Notes: a model not told the origin generated them from the letters alone. A stretch of DNA of 51,898 nt from Algoriphagus sp. (GCF_024305035.1 NZ_JAMWZB010000007.1:1-51898); one strand, 5' to 3'; shown: positions 1 through 8,256, numbered from the stretch's first letter. Translations and numbers: made by a program.

Positions 1-95
1 ATGTATTCGACCATATCATGGACACCAACATCCAGAAAATACAGGAACTCCTGCCCAATTATTATAAACTTTTCATTAATAAAAAATCAAACTAA
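1..95 (+). CDS. C-terminal end of an unidentified gene (partial)
   Basis: Reading frame 3 is open from the window edge to a TAA at 93-95 and encodes about 30 residues ending in LLPNYYKLFINKKSN. The composition (amphipathic helix, Lys/Asn-rich tail) looks like a genuine protein C-terminus, but the family cannot be recognised. It converges on, and overlaps by 3 nt, the stop codon of the minus-strand peptide gene at 92-271. A chance open frame is possible. Confidence 0.35.
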   Translation, partial: VFDHIMDTNIQKIQELLPNYYKLFINKKSN

Positions 96-271
96 GCAAA
101 GACGGGGTTGCTCGGGTGGATACCAATATACAATTCAGTTGGTCGACAGACCGCAAATATTGCATTTACATTATTGCATCTTTCATACTGCATTTCATAT
201 CTCCAGGCAGCGGACGCTTCATTTACACATAATAGCCCAAAAAGGCCTAAAACAAATATCGACTTTTTCAT
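92..271 (-). CDS. small secreted Cys-containing peptide (59 aa)
   Basis: The ATG at 271 opens a 59-codon frame ending with TAG at 94-92. Residues 1-21 form a Sec signal peptide (MKKSIFVLGLFGLLC, cleavage near EASA-A). The mature part has two Cys in an aromatic/Arg context (YERC, VCRP). It resembles the peptide at 44901-45119 in layout: a short signal, then Y/W-rich mature sequence with RC motifs. A Bacteroidota promoter lies about 60 nt upstream (332-363), which supports it being real. No propeller gene follows; the next gene is convergent. Function is unknown. It belongs by architecture to the secreted Cys-peptide set in this window. Confidence 0.6.
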   Translation of the reverse strand: MKKSIFVLGLFGLLCVNEASAAWRYEMQYERCNNVNAIFAVCRPTELYIGIHPSNPVFA

Positions 272-331
272 TTTCGATTAATTTATGGGTTGAAAATTCA
301 TTAAAAAGCCCTCAGCGCCGAAAACTTGAAC

Positions 332-363
332 TAAACATACCCCCCCCCAATCAGAAAGTCAAG
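332..363 (-). promoter_or_regulatory. promoter with a G9 tract in the -33/-7 spacer
   Basis: On the minus strand CTTG is followed by a 20-nt spacer and TATGTTTA, close to the Bacteroidota consensus TTTG/TAnnTTTG. The spacer contains nine consecutive G (plus-strand C 340-348) directly upstream of the -7 box. The paralogous promoter at 1848-1878 has G6 and a 19-nt spacer. A homopolymer in the spacer could change promoter strength by slippage. It is followed by the start of the 59-aa peptide gene. Confidence 0.6.
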
Positions 364-641
364 AATTTGACTAAATTTTTTCAAATTTACCACCTAAGCA
401 ATTGACTATCAGTTACAACAAATTTCGTTCTAGAAATATTCATATTTATAACTCACTGAAATACAATTTATTAATAAACAACTGTTTTTTTAAGTTATAA
501 AATGCCCGTAAAGAAAAATCTTACACAACTTGTCTCGAATTTGTTTCGGGAGCGGGATGATTAAAATGGGCATTCCATCTGACCTCTAAAAAACAAATTA
601 TTAACAAATCAAGTACTAATCATGGTGTATGAATAAAAAAT

Positions 642-660
642 CCCCGTCGAGTTGACGGGG
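642..660 (-). terminator. intrinsic terminator
   Basis: A 7-bp perfect stem (CCCCGTC/GACGGGG) with a 5-nt loop is followed on the minus strand by ATTTTTTATTC. It lies downstream of the 896-1791 gene pair and upstream of the next minus-strand promoter. A second hairpin (669-699, AACCTT...AAGGTT with inner GGGTTT/GAAACCC) precedes it by 9 nt. Confidence 0.7.
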
Positions 661-895
661 ATGGGGCTAACCTTTGGGTTTTGTGAAACCCCGAAGGTTA
701 AATCATACCAACGGATTTTTTTACAAATACAGCTAAAATATTATCTTTGGATATATTTAGATATTTTCAAACATTAGCAATAATTTTTACTTATTAATAA
801 TAAATTAATAAAAGAGATAACTTTGAATCCAAAACAAAGTTTTTAAGTCAAATCAGGTAATCCTAATATTTCAACAATTAAATAAAATCTAAGCC

Positions 896-1147
896 TTACT
901 TCACCCCGAATAAAATTTCTTTATAAAATTTAAATCTATAAAAACCGAACATTTTTCTAAAGTCATTTGGCTTAATTATATCCAGTGATTTCAATCTAAA
1001 ATAATCAATAATAGGCCTATAAATAAATGCTTCAAATACAATAAATATTGCAAATAATGAAACCGGAATTAAAGCATTAAAATATAAACTTAAAATTATC
1101 ACTAACGGAATGTTTACAGTTATGAAATAGATAAACAGATTTTTCAT
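896..1147 (-). CDS. small two-helix membrane protein (83 aa)
   Basis: Start taken at ATG 1147 (MKNLFIYF), because the longer upstream extension overlaps the previous gene and begins with no signal. Residues 1-55 form two hydrophobic segments (LFIYFITVNIPLVIILSLYF, then LIPVSLFAIFIVFEAF), followed by a basic cytosolic-type tail (FRKMFGFYRFKF). It starts 12 nt after the stop of the lipoprotein at 1159-1791 and is surely co-transcribed with it. Family not recognised. Position and topology fit an immunity or accessory membrane protein for the exported protein, but this is inference. Confidence 0.65.
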   Translation of the reverse strand: MKNLFIYFITVNIPLVIILSLYFNALIPVSLFAIFIVFEAFIYRPIIDYFRLKSLDIIKPNDFRKMFGFYRFKFYKEILFGVK

Positions 1148-1158
1148 TTCATATATAT

Positions 1159-1791
1159 TTAAGATACTGAAGCCACTACTGCACATGCCCCTAGTACAGT
1201 TGGCATCCAAAGCCCTAAGGTAGCAGACGTGAATACAACATCCATTGCAATATTCGCAACATTTGAATCAAATGGAGCAGCAACTGTCCCAACGCAATCA
1301 TCGAAATCAGACCACCAACCATATAACCTAAGATTATCATAGAATTCGCCCCTCATTATTTCAATAGCTCCATCTGGAAAATGAATAACTTCAAGAATAA
1401 GTTGCCCCTCCAATGTAGTCAACTTACTTTTGATACTTCCGTTCTTCAATGCTTGGCTTTGTGAAAGAACTTCAAATTCAATTTCATTGTCTTCATTAAA
1501 AATAAAAGACAAAGCTGAATTTTTATCATTTTTATTCACTACTGCCATTCTGATCAGCCCTTTCTCTTTATTAACTATTTTGATCAGATCAGAAGACGAA
1601 TATTCAATTGTAGCCAATCTAGCTGAAGAACCTTTATTCAGCCACGTATCGAATGCCTCTTTTTGGCTAATTGATGCCGGTAGATATTCAACTTTTGCCT
1701 TGGACAAATCCTCTAAGTCACCGTCTTTTCCAATACACGAAAAAAAAGATATTACAAAAACAGTGAAAATTAATCTTGATAAGATTTTCAT
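1159..1791 (-). CDS. lipoprotein with hydrophobic Gly/Ala C-terminal tail (210 aa)
   Basis: Signal peptide with lipobox (VISFFSC, Cys at about 19), so probably a lipoprotein. The middle (about 25-150) looks like a beta-rich soluble domain. The last ~50 residues change character: GWWSDFDDC, then a Gly/Ala/Val-rich hydrophobic stretch ending VLGACAVVASVS, with two Cys about 37 residues apart. That tail is reminiscent of a bacteriocin-like or membrane-inserting segment, but I do not recognise the family. It is expressed from the near-consensus promoter at 1848-1878 and followed closely by a two-helix membrane protein. Confidence 0.7.
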   Translation of the reverse strand: MKILSRLIFTVFVISFFSCIGKDGDLEDLSKAKVEYLPASISQKEAFDTWLNKGSSARLATIEYSSSDLIKIVNKEKGLIRMAVVNKNDKNSALSFIFNEDNEIEFEVLSQSQALKNGSIKSKLTTLEGQLILEVIHFPDGAIEIMRGEFYDNLRLYGWWSDFDDCVGTVAAPFDSNVANIAMDVVFTSATLGLWMPTVLGACAVVASVS

Positions 1792-1824
1792 AAAATTAAT
1801 AATTAAGTTGAATTTAAATTAACT

Positions 1825-1878
1825 TTTTTAGCGCTAAAAACTTGAAACAAACTTATTCCCCCCATTCAGAAAGTCAAA
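1825..1878 (-). promoter_or_regulatory. promoter and 5' palindrome of the 1159-1791 gene
   Basis: Minus strand: TTTG at 1878-1875, a 19-nt spacer containing G6, and TAAGTTTG at 1855-1848, a full match to TAnnTTTG. Downstream, in the 5' untranslated region, is a perfect 16-bp palindrome TTTTTAGCGCTAAAAA (1825-1840). The rest of the gap 1879-2208 contains the second copy of the duplicated leader and nothing coding. Confidence 0.75.
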
Positions 1879-2052
1879 CAATTCACTAATAAATCTACAA
1901 TTGTATACCATAAGAAGTTGATTATCAGTAATAAATATTTTAGTCCTCAAAATAATTATACTTCTAACCTACTGAAATACAATTTATTAATAAACGAGCT
2001 GATTTTAGTGATGAACAATAGGATAACGAGTAGGAATGGAAAATTAAAAAAT

Positions 2053-2070
2053 CCCCGGCGATTCGACGGG
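2053..2070 (-). terminator. degenerate terminator-like hairpin
   Basis: Minus strand CCCGtCG/CGcCGGG with a short loop, followed by ATTTTTTAATTTT. It is the paralogue of the terminator at 642-660 in the duplicated leader. The stem has a mismatch, so efficiency is doubtful. Confidence 0.4.
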
Positions 2071-2208
2071 TTAAAGTAAACCTTTGAGCCCCAAGAAAAT
2101 CAAAAAAGACCTTCGATGAGGTCTCTATTTTAGATCCTAATTTCAATAAAAGACTATCGAGATCATGAACACCTCAAGGATCAGAATTCTTTATTCGTAA
2201 AAATCAAA

Positions 2209-2238
2209 CCCTCCGAGGGATTGAATACCCTCGGAGGG
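2209..2238 (-). terminator. intrinsic terminator of htpG
   Basis: An 11-bp near-perfect stem (CCCTCCGAGGG/CCCTCGGAGGG) with an ~8-nt loop starts 14 nt after the htpG stop on the minus strand and is followed by a T-rich tract (TTTGATTTTT). Confidence 0.8.
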
Positions 2239-2251
2239 TAAATTATGACCC

Positions 2252-4141
2252 TTAAATCAATTCAACACTGCGCTTCACAAAGGCAGTCAGATCTTTCCCA
2301 GTTAGAAGTCCTTGAGACAGTTTTGCCAAGTCAAAGGCTTGCTTGGCCAACTGCAGTTGGGCTTCTTCGCCTTCAGCTTTCAAAATTTTGTCCACTACGG
2401 GATGGTTTCCGTTGATCGCCACTTTATAGCTGTCCGGCATTTGCCCGTAGAAACTCATCGGGCCTCCACCGCCCGTTTGGGCCATGTCTTTCATGCGACG
2501 CATCCACTCTTCCATGGTGATGGTGACCGGCATTTCCTCCGGGCTGAGTCCTTCAATCTCTACCGAGTAGGACTTGTTGTCGATCGCTTTTTCGAAGAGT
2601 TCCTTCACCTGCTTGCTTTGATCTTCGGTGAGCAAGTTAGCATAGGAATCTTCTTTTTGAATCAGCTTTTCTACCACATCGGCATCGACCCGCTTGAGTT
2701 GGGTTTTGTCGAGCTTGGTTTCAATATGCTGAATAAAGTGACTATCGATTGGCGAATCTAAAATCAACACATCGTAATCCTTTTTATTAGCCGATGCAAT
2801 GAAACTATCCTGCTTATCCACATCTGTGGCGTATAAGAAGATCGTCTGATCGTCCTTATTGGTCTGAATGGCCTTTACTTTCTCGGTATATTCATCGAGG
2901 GTAAAGTACTCGTTCTTGGTGTTTTTCAGCAGGGTAAATTCCTTGCCTTTCTCATAGAACTTATCCTCGGAGATCATCCCGTACTTCACAAAAAGACCAA
3001 TATCATTCCATTTGGCCTCATAAGCTTTTCGGTCTTTTTTGTACAGTTCGGAAAGTTTATCGGCAACTTTTTTGGTGATGTAATTATTGATCTTTTTCAC
3101 GTTTCCGTCTGCCTGCAGGAAGCTTCGGGATACGTTTAATGGGATATCCGGAGAATCGATTACTCCGTGCAACAACATCAAAAACTCAGGCACGATATCC
3201 TTCACCTCGTCTGTGATAAATACCTGACGGCTGAATAGCTTGATTTTATTGCGCTGCAACTCAAACTCATTCTTCACTTTCGGGAAGTACAATACTCCGG
3301 TCAAGTTAAATGGATAGTCCACATTCAGGTGAATCCAAAAAAGCGGATCCTCACTCATCGGATAGAGTTCCTTGTAAAAATTCAAATAATCCTCATCTTT
3401 CAGATCATTAGGCGACTTGGTCCAAATCGGGGAAGTGGTATTGATGATATTGTCCACTTCGACGGATTTCCACTTCTTCTCACCTTTATCGTCGACGCCG
3501 TCTTCTACCGATTCACTCTTGGTGCCAAATTTGATCGGAACGGGAAGGAATTTGCAGTATTTGTCCAAAATGACCTGCAGCTTCCACTTATCGAGAAACT
3601 CCTCGGAGTCTTCGTTGATGTGGAGAATAATGTCTGTACCACGGGTTTTTCGCTTGCCTTTTTTGATTTCAAACTCGGTGGAACCGTCACAAGTCCAAAT
3701 GGCAGGTTCGGCTCCATCCTGATAGGAAAGCGTATGGATTTCTACATTTTTGGCCACCATAAAGGCAGAATAGAATCCCAAGCCGAATTTCCCTATGATT
3801 TCGTTGGCATCCTTAGCGTCTTTAAATTTCTCAACAAACTCAGTCGCACCGGAGAAAGCAATCTGATTGATGTACTTTTTGATCTCCTCTGCGGTCATCC
3901 CAAGTCCTTTGTCAGAAATGGTGATGGTTTTCTTTTTCTCATCAAAAGCTACTTCTACCGTGATATCTCCGAGTTCGCCATTGTACTGACCTAATGTGGC
4001 CAGGCGCTTAATTTTCTGCGTGGCATCGACGGCATTAGAAACCAATTCGCGAAGAAAAATCTCATGATCTGAGTAGAGGAATTTTTTGATAATGGGGAAA
4101 ATATTCTCGGTATGAATCGAGATGGTACCTTTTTCCTGCAT
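2252..4141 (-). CDS. htpG: molecular chaperone HtpG (Hsp90)
   Basis: 629 aa from ATG 4141 (MQEKGTISIHTENIFPII), the usual HtpG N-terminus and length; the longer frame upstream is not conserved-looking. GHKL ATPase motifs are visible: ELVSNAVDAT (Mg/ATP-binding Glu and Asn), DKGLGMT, and GKFGLGFYSAFMVA. The middle domain contains GVLYFP and LNVSRSFLQ, followed by the C-terminal dimerisation domain. It is a cytosolic ATP-dependent chaperone. It is monocistronic, with its own terminator at 2209-2238. Identification is secure. Confidence 0.97.
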   Translation of the reverse strand: MQEKGTISIHTENIFPIIKKFLYSDHEIFLRELVSNAVDATQKIKRLATLGQYNGELGDITVEVAFDEKKKTITISDKGLGMTAEEIKKYINQIAFSGATEFVEKFKDAKDANEIIGKFGLGFYSAFMVAKNVEIHTLSYQDGAEPAIWTCDGSTEFEIKKGKRKTRGTDIILHINEDSEEFLDKWKLQVILDKYCKFLPVPIKFGTKSESVEDGVDDKGEKKWKSVEVDNIINTTSPIWTKSPNDLKDEDYLNFYKELYPMSEDPLFWIHLNVDYPFNLTGVLYFPKVKNEFELQRNKIKLFSRQVFITDEVKDIVPEFLMLLHGVIDSPDIPLNVSRSFLQADGNVKKINNYITKKVADKLSELYKKDRKAYEAKWNDIGLFVKYGMISEDKFYEKGKEFTLLKNTKNEYFTLDEYTEKVKAIQTNKDDQTIFLYATDVDKQDSFIASANKKDYDVLILDSPIDSHFIQHIETKLDKTQLKRVDADVVEKLIQKEDSYANLLTEDQSKQVKELFEKAIDNKSYSVEIEGLSPEEMPVTITMEEWMRRMKDMAQTGGGGPMSFYGQMPDSYKVAINGNHPVVDKILKAEGEEAQLQLAKQAFDLAKLSQGLLTGKDLTAFVKRSVELI

Positions 4142-4597
4142 GGTATAAATCGTTTTAGTGAATACAATAATTGACAAAGGGGAATTATCAATGCCTGTTC
4201 CAATCAAGAAAAAGTGACAAGATGGCAGTTAATGAAATTAAAAAGCTAAATTGAGAAGGCTGAAACATGGAAATAGCTTTGTGCAAAACACTAAAGCCTT
4301 CTGGCCTTGGTTCACATCCCCTCAAGCAGAAAATTAGAGCTTTCTATTGAGACACTAACAGCAGTATCAAATTGATTGGAGGTAAATTTTCTGTTTTGGC
4401 ACTAACATGAGTGTGTTCGCTATTTGCGAAATCAGCGGATTATTCAGCAGAAATCAGCGGGAAGAACAGGCTTCCTACCATGAAATACTTCCTCTTCAAT
4501 TCAAGCTGCCACAGACTGGAATTCTAGGGTTGTCGTCTGGAAAGAACAGACGACAACCAGTCTTTAAATTTCAATTCGTGAATTTGTGGCTTTAACC
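4142..4597. other. gene-free interval between GH15 gene and htpG
   Basis: It holds the upstream region of htpG and the region downstream of the GH15 gene. The clear structure is a perfect 12-bp inverted repeat GGTTGTCGTCTG/CAGACGACAACC (4528-4539 and 4547-4558) with a 7-nt loop. It lacks a strong U tract on either strand, so it is a weak terminator candidate for the GH15 gene. I see no other gene here. Confidence 0.6.
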
Positions 4598-6379
4598 CTA
4601 CAGAAAATTAGGCCGATCCAGCTTTTTGCCAATCCGGAAAGCCGCATTCATCAAGCCTACATGGGAATAGGCCTGAGGAAAATTGCCCCATTGACTACCT
4701 GTGGCTTGATCCACATCCTCGGAAAACAACTTAAGATGATTGCAGTACTTGGCCAAGGTCTCAAAACCTTCGATCGCCTCTTCCAATCGATTAACACAAG
4801 CCAGCGCCTCAATATACCAAAAGGCACAAATCAAAAAGGTGGTCTCTGGAACCCCAAAATCATCCATGTGCTTGTAACGATAAAAGAGAAAATCTTTGGC
4901 CAGCAAATCTTCTTCCAAGGCTTTCAAGTGGGCATTGGCTCGCTCCAAATCATCCCCAAAATAGCCCATGGTAATCAACTGGAGTGTCGAAGCATCCATG
5001 TGCTTGGATCCAATTGCCTGTCCATAAGCCTTACGCTCGGGAAGGTAGCAGGCTTCAATTTTTTTCACCGCCTCATCCCGGAGGAATATAGCCTTTTGAT
5101 ACATTTCCTCATTGCTTAATCGAATTCCGATTTTGGCAGCAGCGCAGGCTCCCGCCCAGTGAAACAAAAAGGTATAGCAATGCTCCTGAGCCAAGTTTCT
5201 AAACTCCCACAATCCCGCATCTTTTTCATGCATGGTTTCCTCGATTTTATCCAGCAAATTCATAATCATGGGTTCGGAATAGCTTTTTTCCTTTGCCGTA
5301 AAACGCTGATCGGAATAAAGCGGAAGCAGTGAAACCAAAACCTGTCCGTAGAGGTCATTTTGGATATGGGTATAGGCTTGGTTTCCAAATCGAACGGGTT
5401 TGTTTCCCAAATACCCCGAGAGTTCGGAGATTTCTTCAGTCAGCAGCCAGTCTCCCGTAATCGAATAAAGCGGCTGATAGCGCCCATCTGGGCCGGTAGG
5501 CAGATTTTGAATATATTCAAAATATTTTTCCAGTTCTTCAAAGTGACCGATGGAATTGAATGCGGTCAGCGTATAATAACTGTCTCGAATCCAGCAATAG
5601 CGGTAATCCCAGTTTCGGGTCGAACCTGGAGACTCCGGCAGAGAAGTGGTCGAAGCTGCAATAATTGCTCCTGTATCTTCGAATTGGTGAATTTTCAATA
5701 TCAAGGCCGATCGCAAGACCAGTCGCTGATGAAAACCGGAAATACTGGTCGATTTCACCCAAGACTGCCAATATTCAGCAGTGGACTGTAAAAAGCGCTC
5801 GGAAGTGGTCTCAATCGGAGCCTCAAGTGGCCTGCCATAGGTAAAAACCAAATAAACCGGACGCTGAAGCACGAAAGCCTTTCCTTCACAAACATAGCTC
5901 AAGGGAGCATTGGTTGTCAGACGCACTTCCTGATCGATTCCCATATAGCGAATATGATTGGAACCGACGCTAGGCCGGAGTTGCACCTGGCCCCGGTCGG
6001 TGACGGGTTGACATTCGATACGGATTCGCGGTGAACCGGAAAGCGGCTCCACCTTCCGAATCAGCATCAAAGGCTTGTAGTAGCGGTCGTAATTTTTAAA
6101 ACGAGGGGCAAAATCGGTGACTTTATACCTTTCATTCCCACTGCTAATGGTCGTTTCTAGAATATTGCTGTTTTCCAGATAGGCCTGAGAAGATTCAAAT
6201 TCAGGATTTTCCGGTAGAATGGTGAATTTCCCTCCCTTTTCCCGATCAAGCATTCCCCCAAAGACAAAGTCAGAGTCAAATCGGGGCATGCAAAGCCAGG
6301 AAATATTGGTGTCTTTTTCGATATGGGCGATATAGGCACAGTTACCGATCAAGCCGGATTCGTAGAGGTGTTGGTTCAT
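4598..6379 (-). CDS. glycoside hydrolase family 15 protein (trehalase/glucoamylase-like)
   Basis: 593 aa from ATG 6379 (MNQHLYESGLIGNCAYIAHI), the conserved start of bacterial GH15 proteins; the upstream 20-codon extension is rejected. The N-terminal beta-sandwich domain (about 1-220) carries CMPRFDSDFVFGGMLD. The (alpha/alpha)6 barrel carries the family signatures RNWDYRYCWIRDSYYTL and GLWEFR, and ends with GSQWGNFPQAYSHVGL. No signal peptide, so cytosolic. Family members hydrolyse trehalose or alpha-glucans; the substrate cannot be read from sequence. It stands alone, with no trehalose synthesis genes beside it. Confidence 0.92.
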   Translation of the reverse strand: MNQHLYESGLIGNCAYIAHIEKDTNISWLCMPRFDSDFVFGGMLDREKGGKFTILPENPEFESSQAYLENSNILETTISSGNERYKVTDFAPRFKNYDRYYKPLMLIRKVEPLSGSPRIRIECQPVTDRGQVQLRPSVGSNHIRYMGIDQEVRLTTNAPLSYVCEGKAFVLQRPVYLVFTYGRPLEAPIETTSERFLQSTAEYWQSWVKSTSISGFHQRLVLRSALILKIHQFEDTGAIIAASTTSLPESPGSTRNWDYRYCWIRDSYYTLTAFNSIGHFEELEKYFEYIQNLPTGPDGRYQPLYSITGDWLLTEEISELSGYLGNKPVRFGNQAYTHIQNDLYGQVLVSLLPLYSDQRFTAKEKSYSEPMIMNLLDKIEETMHEKDAGLWEFRNLAQEHCYTFLFHWAGACAAAKIGIRLSNEEMYQKAIFLRDEAVKKIEACYLPERKAYGQAIGSKHMDASTLQLITMGYFGDDLERANAHLKALEEDLLAKDFLFYRYKHMDDFGVPETTFLICAFWYIEALACVNRLEEAIEGFETLAKYCNHLKLFSEDVDQATGSQWGNFPQAYSHVGLMNAAFRIGKKLDRPNFL

Positions 6380-6478
6380 TGAAATTTTACTTAGGTTTGA
6401 GAAAAAAGTGCGGCTATTGGGTAGGAGGCAAATAAGCAAAAATGGAAATGGAAAGCAAAAAACTACACCTTACTTTCA

Positions 6479-6631
6479 ATGGGATTTATCCAAAAATTGA
6501 ATTACATGTATATCCGATTTCTTACCAATGGCGAAATTGAACAGCCCAATTATTTCGAATTGATGAATGAACCCGGCATCCGTCATTTCACATACAGTTT
6601 GATAAAAAAGAAAATTAATCAACTGGGATAA
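6479..6631 (+). CDS. short hypothetical ORF (50 aa), possibly a gene remnant
   Basis: ATG 6479 to TAA 6631 reads MGFIQKLNYMYIRF and ends SLIKKKINQLG. The composition (FELMNEPGIRHFTY) looks protein-like, and the frame is open back to about 6425. No family recognised, no signal peptide. It lies between two minus-strand genes and could be the tail of a decayed gene. Confidence 0.25.
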   Translation: MGFIQKLNYMYIRFLTNGEIEQPNYFELMNEPGIRHFTYSLIKKKINQLG

Positions 6632-6663
6632 TTACCAAAACTTATAACTTTTAACAGCATAGG

Positions 6664-7803
6664 TTAACTAAATTCCTCAATCTTAAAGAAAAGCAGTAAA
6701 AACTCCTCAGGCTCCAAGTCCTCCATTTGATTGGCGGCGGCCTCTAGGCTCTTGTTCTTTGAAAAATCCCAATTCCCATTTTCGCCAGCCTTCAGTACCG
6801 CAATAAACTCTCCGTTTTGTCCCAAACCCAAAACTCCATCAAAACCGAGGTCACCAATTTCGTTTCGGACAAATTCCTCGGTATCATAAATCTTGTTAGT
6901 AGACTTTGAGAGAAGTCTACCTTTGATTCTCGGATATTTAAATGTTGTGAACGAAAGGAAATTTTTGTTTTGAAAAATATCAAAAATGCCAATAAACATT
7001 TGGCTTTCAACAAAATATTCTAACGGACGGGGATGGTTACCATAATCGATTTTCGAAATCGGAGCTTCGAAATCAAAAATATAGTCAACTGAAATTTTAC
7101 GACTCTTTGCATTGTAGCGAAAAATGGTATCTCTATTCCCAACAGTAAAATTAAAATTATCCTTATTAATTTTGGAAATAACATTCCTCCCATCCAATGG
7201 AGTCATGTCTAAATAATCGACAAAAGGGATCGATGATACAACCAATTCTTGATTTTCGTATACTTTTAAACCATCTTCTGCATTCAGGGAGCCATTATTG
7301 ATCAGAATTTCAAAATCGCCTGATGACAATAAGTCCAAATATTTAATATTCTCATTATATTTCTCCTCCTTGATAAAATTGCCGTCAAGATCAAAAAAAT
7401 ACTTTTTTCTATAATCCATAGGAATTAGAATAAGTAAATCTTTTTTTTCATCATAATATATATTTTCCAAATTCTTATATTCACCTGGCCCTTCACCAAT
7501 TCTATAGATATGATTTAAATACTTGCCCTTTTCGTCAAAAATAAGAACACTATTTCCAATAGTTTTATCAACTAAGATAATCCGTTTTTTAATCGCTAAT
7601 ACCTTGTATATACTTCCAACTGGCGCAAAGGTATTTTTTGAAAACCTGACTATCCGAGCAGACTTTATGGATAAATTTTCAACAGGAGCAATTGACTGAA
7701 TCTTTATCGGATGAGAAGGCTCAACCTCCGTAGATTTTTGATTGCATGAATAGGTTAAACTCAGAGAAAAGAATACTAGAATATAATAAAATCGATTGAT
7801 CAT
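6664..7803 (-). CDS. 6-bladed beta-propeller lipoprotein (379 aa)
   Basis: Start at ATG 7803 (MINRFYYILVFF) with lipobox LTYSC at about 19; the 13-residue extension upstream runs through the terminator hairpin. Blade-type repeats typical of Bacteroidota 6-bladed beta-propeller proteins are visible: VLIFDEKGKYLNHI, RIGEGPGEYKNLENI, KKYFFDLDGNFI, GNRDTIFRYNA. Probably anchored in the outer membrane or periplasm. It is the last gene of the cassette array, preceded by a secreted Cys peptide and an intrinsic terminator 15 nt before its start. It differs in sequence from the other propellers in the array. Ligand unknown. Confidence 0.85.
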   Translation of the reverse strand: MINRFYYILVFFSLSLTYSCNQKSTEVEPSHPIKIQSIAPVENLSIKSARIVRFSKNTFAPVGSIYKVLAIKKRIILVDKTIGNSVLIFDEKGKYLNHIYRIGEGPGEYKNLENIYYDEKKDLLILIPMDYRKKYFFDLDGNFIKEEKYNENIKYLDLLSSGDFEILINNGSLNAEDGLKVYENQELVVSSIPFVDYLDMTPLDGRNVISKINKDNFNFTVGNRDTIFRYNAKSRKISVDYIFDFEAPISKIDYGNHPRPLEYFVESQMFIGIFDIFQNKNFLSFTTFKYPRIKGRLLSKSTNKIYDTEEFVRNEIGDLGFDGVLGLGQNGEFIAVLKAGENGNWDFSKNKSLEAAANQMEDLEPEEFLLLFFKIEEFS

Positions 7804-7821
7804 ATTTTTTAAAATAAAAAC

Positions 7822-7840
7822 GCGGGTCGATCTGACCCGC
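7822..7840 (-). terminator. intrinsic terminator between peptide and propeller genes
   Basis: A 7-bp perfect stem GCGGGTC/GACCCGC with a 5-nt loop is followed on the minus strand by GTTTTTATTTT. It sits between the stop of the peptide (7855) and the ATG of the propeller (7803). It should limit propeller transcription to read-through and give an excess of peptide message. Confidence 0.8.
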
Positions 7841-7854
7841 ATTCAGTCATTTTA

Positions 7855-8088
7855 TCAATTCGTGAAAGAACAAGAAGTAGTAGCATCAGCATTACAATCA
7901 ATACCATCAATCATTCCCCAGAAGTTCGTCTTTCGACCACAAACAGTAACTGTTATGGTTTCACCATCGATATCTATTGACTCTTCACAATCCCCTTCTC
8001 CCGCTAAAACTTGAGCATTTGCAATGGAGCCACTATATGGAAAACATAAAGCAGCCAGGAAGAGCACTCCGTAAATTAATTTTTTCAT
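7855..8088 (-). CDS. secreted Cys peptide (77 aa), cassette array
   Basis: Sec signal peptide with a typical cleavage site (SIANAQ, about residue 26), then a ~51-residue acidic mature part with four Cys (GDCEES, TVCGRK, GIDCNA, TSCSF). An N-terminal MKK-hydrophobic leader is shared by the array peptides, while the mature parts are unrelated in detail. Preceded by leader/promoter 8095-8187 and followed by a terminator and a propeller lipoprotein gene. No NVEALA motif is present, so it is not assigned to that family although the genomic setting is similar. Function unknown. Confidence 0.75.
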   Translation of the reverse strand: MKKLIYGVLFLAALCFPYSGSIANAQVLAGEGDCEESIDIDGETITVTVCGRKTNFWGMIDGIDCNADATTSCSFTN

Positions 8089-8094
8089 GTTTTA

Positions 8095-8187
8095 AAGAAT
8101 TAGATTTTACTAAAAAGTTTTCGGCCCAAAAACGACTTCAACTCCGAAGCTGAAACTAACTTATTGAGTTCGATTTTTAATCGCAAA
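8095..8187 (-). promoter_or_regulatory. cassette leader, copy L6: promoter and 5' hairpins
   Basis: Minus strand TTTG (8187-8184), 20 nt, TAAGTTAG (8163-8156). Then, from about the predicted transcription start, a stem AGCTTC/GAAGT and a second stem GTTTTTGG/CCGAAAAC around GGGCC that needs a U-G pair. A T10 run (8228-8237, plus strand) lies further upstream. Same order as the other five leaders. Confidence 0.75.
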
Positions 8188-8256
8188 TCTGATAACGGAA
8201 AAATGGCCATTTATTCCATCAGTGGCGTTTTTTTTTTGCAGACGTTTACTAATCAG

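Larger units (their letters stand above)
305..700. repeat. duplicated leader region, copy 1 (pair with 1827-2095)
   Basis: The gene-free stretch 272-895 contains a diverged copy of the leader upstream of the lipoprotein at 1159-1791. Shared landmarks in the same order are the promoter with its G tract, GACTATCAGT versus GATTATCAGT, the block ACTGAAATACAATTTATTAA (about 457-480 versus 1972-1995), and the hairpin beginning AAAAAATCCCC. Copy 1 carries an extra ~110 nt (about 490-600) where I see nothing recognisable. This indicates tandem duplication of a leader-plus-exported-gene unit. Confidence 0.6.

Noticed and set aside
1..405. 134-aa plus-strand ORF from position 1
   Set aside because: Composition is non-protein-like, and the minus-strand 59-aa peptide with its promoter and the frame-3 C-terminus explain the region better.
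2312..3994. Long plus-strand open frames opposite htpG
   Set aside because: They are antisense shadows of a clearly identified HtpG gene; no signal, motif or promoter supports them.
4528..4558. 12-bp inverted repeat as a confident terminator
   Set aside because: Strong stem but no U tract on either strand, so it is only mentioned within the intergenic entry.
7855..8088. Assignment of the small peptides to the NVEALA family
   Set aside because: The setting is similar (small exported peptide beside a 6-bladed propeller), but none of the peptides contains the NVEALA motif, so only a neutral description is given.
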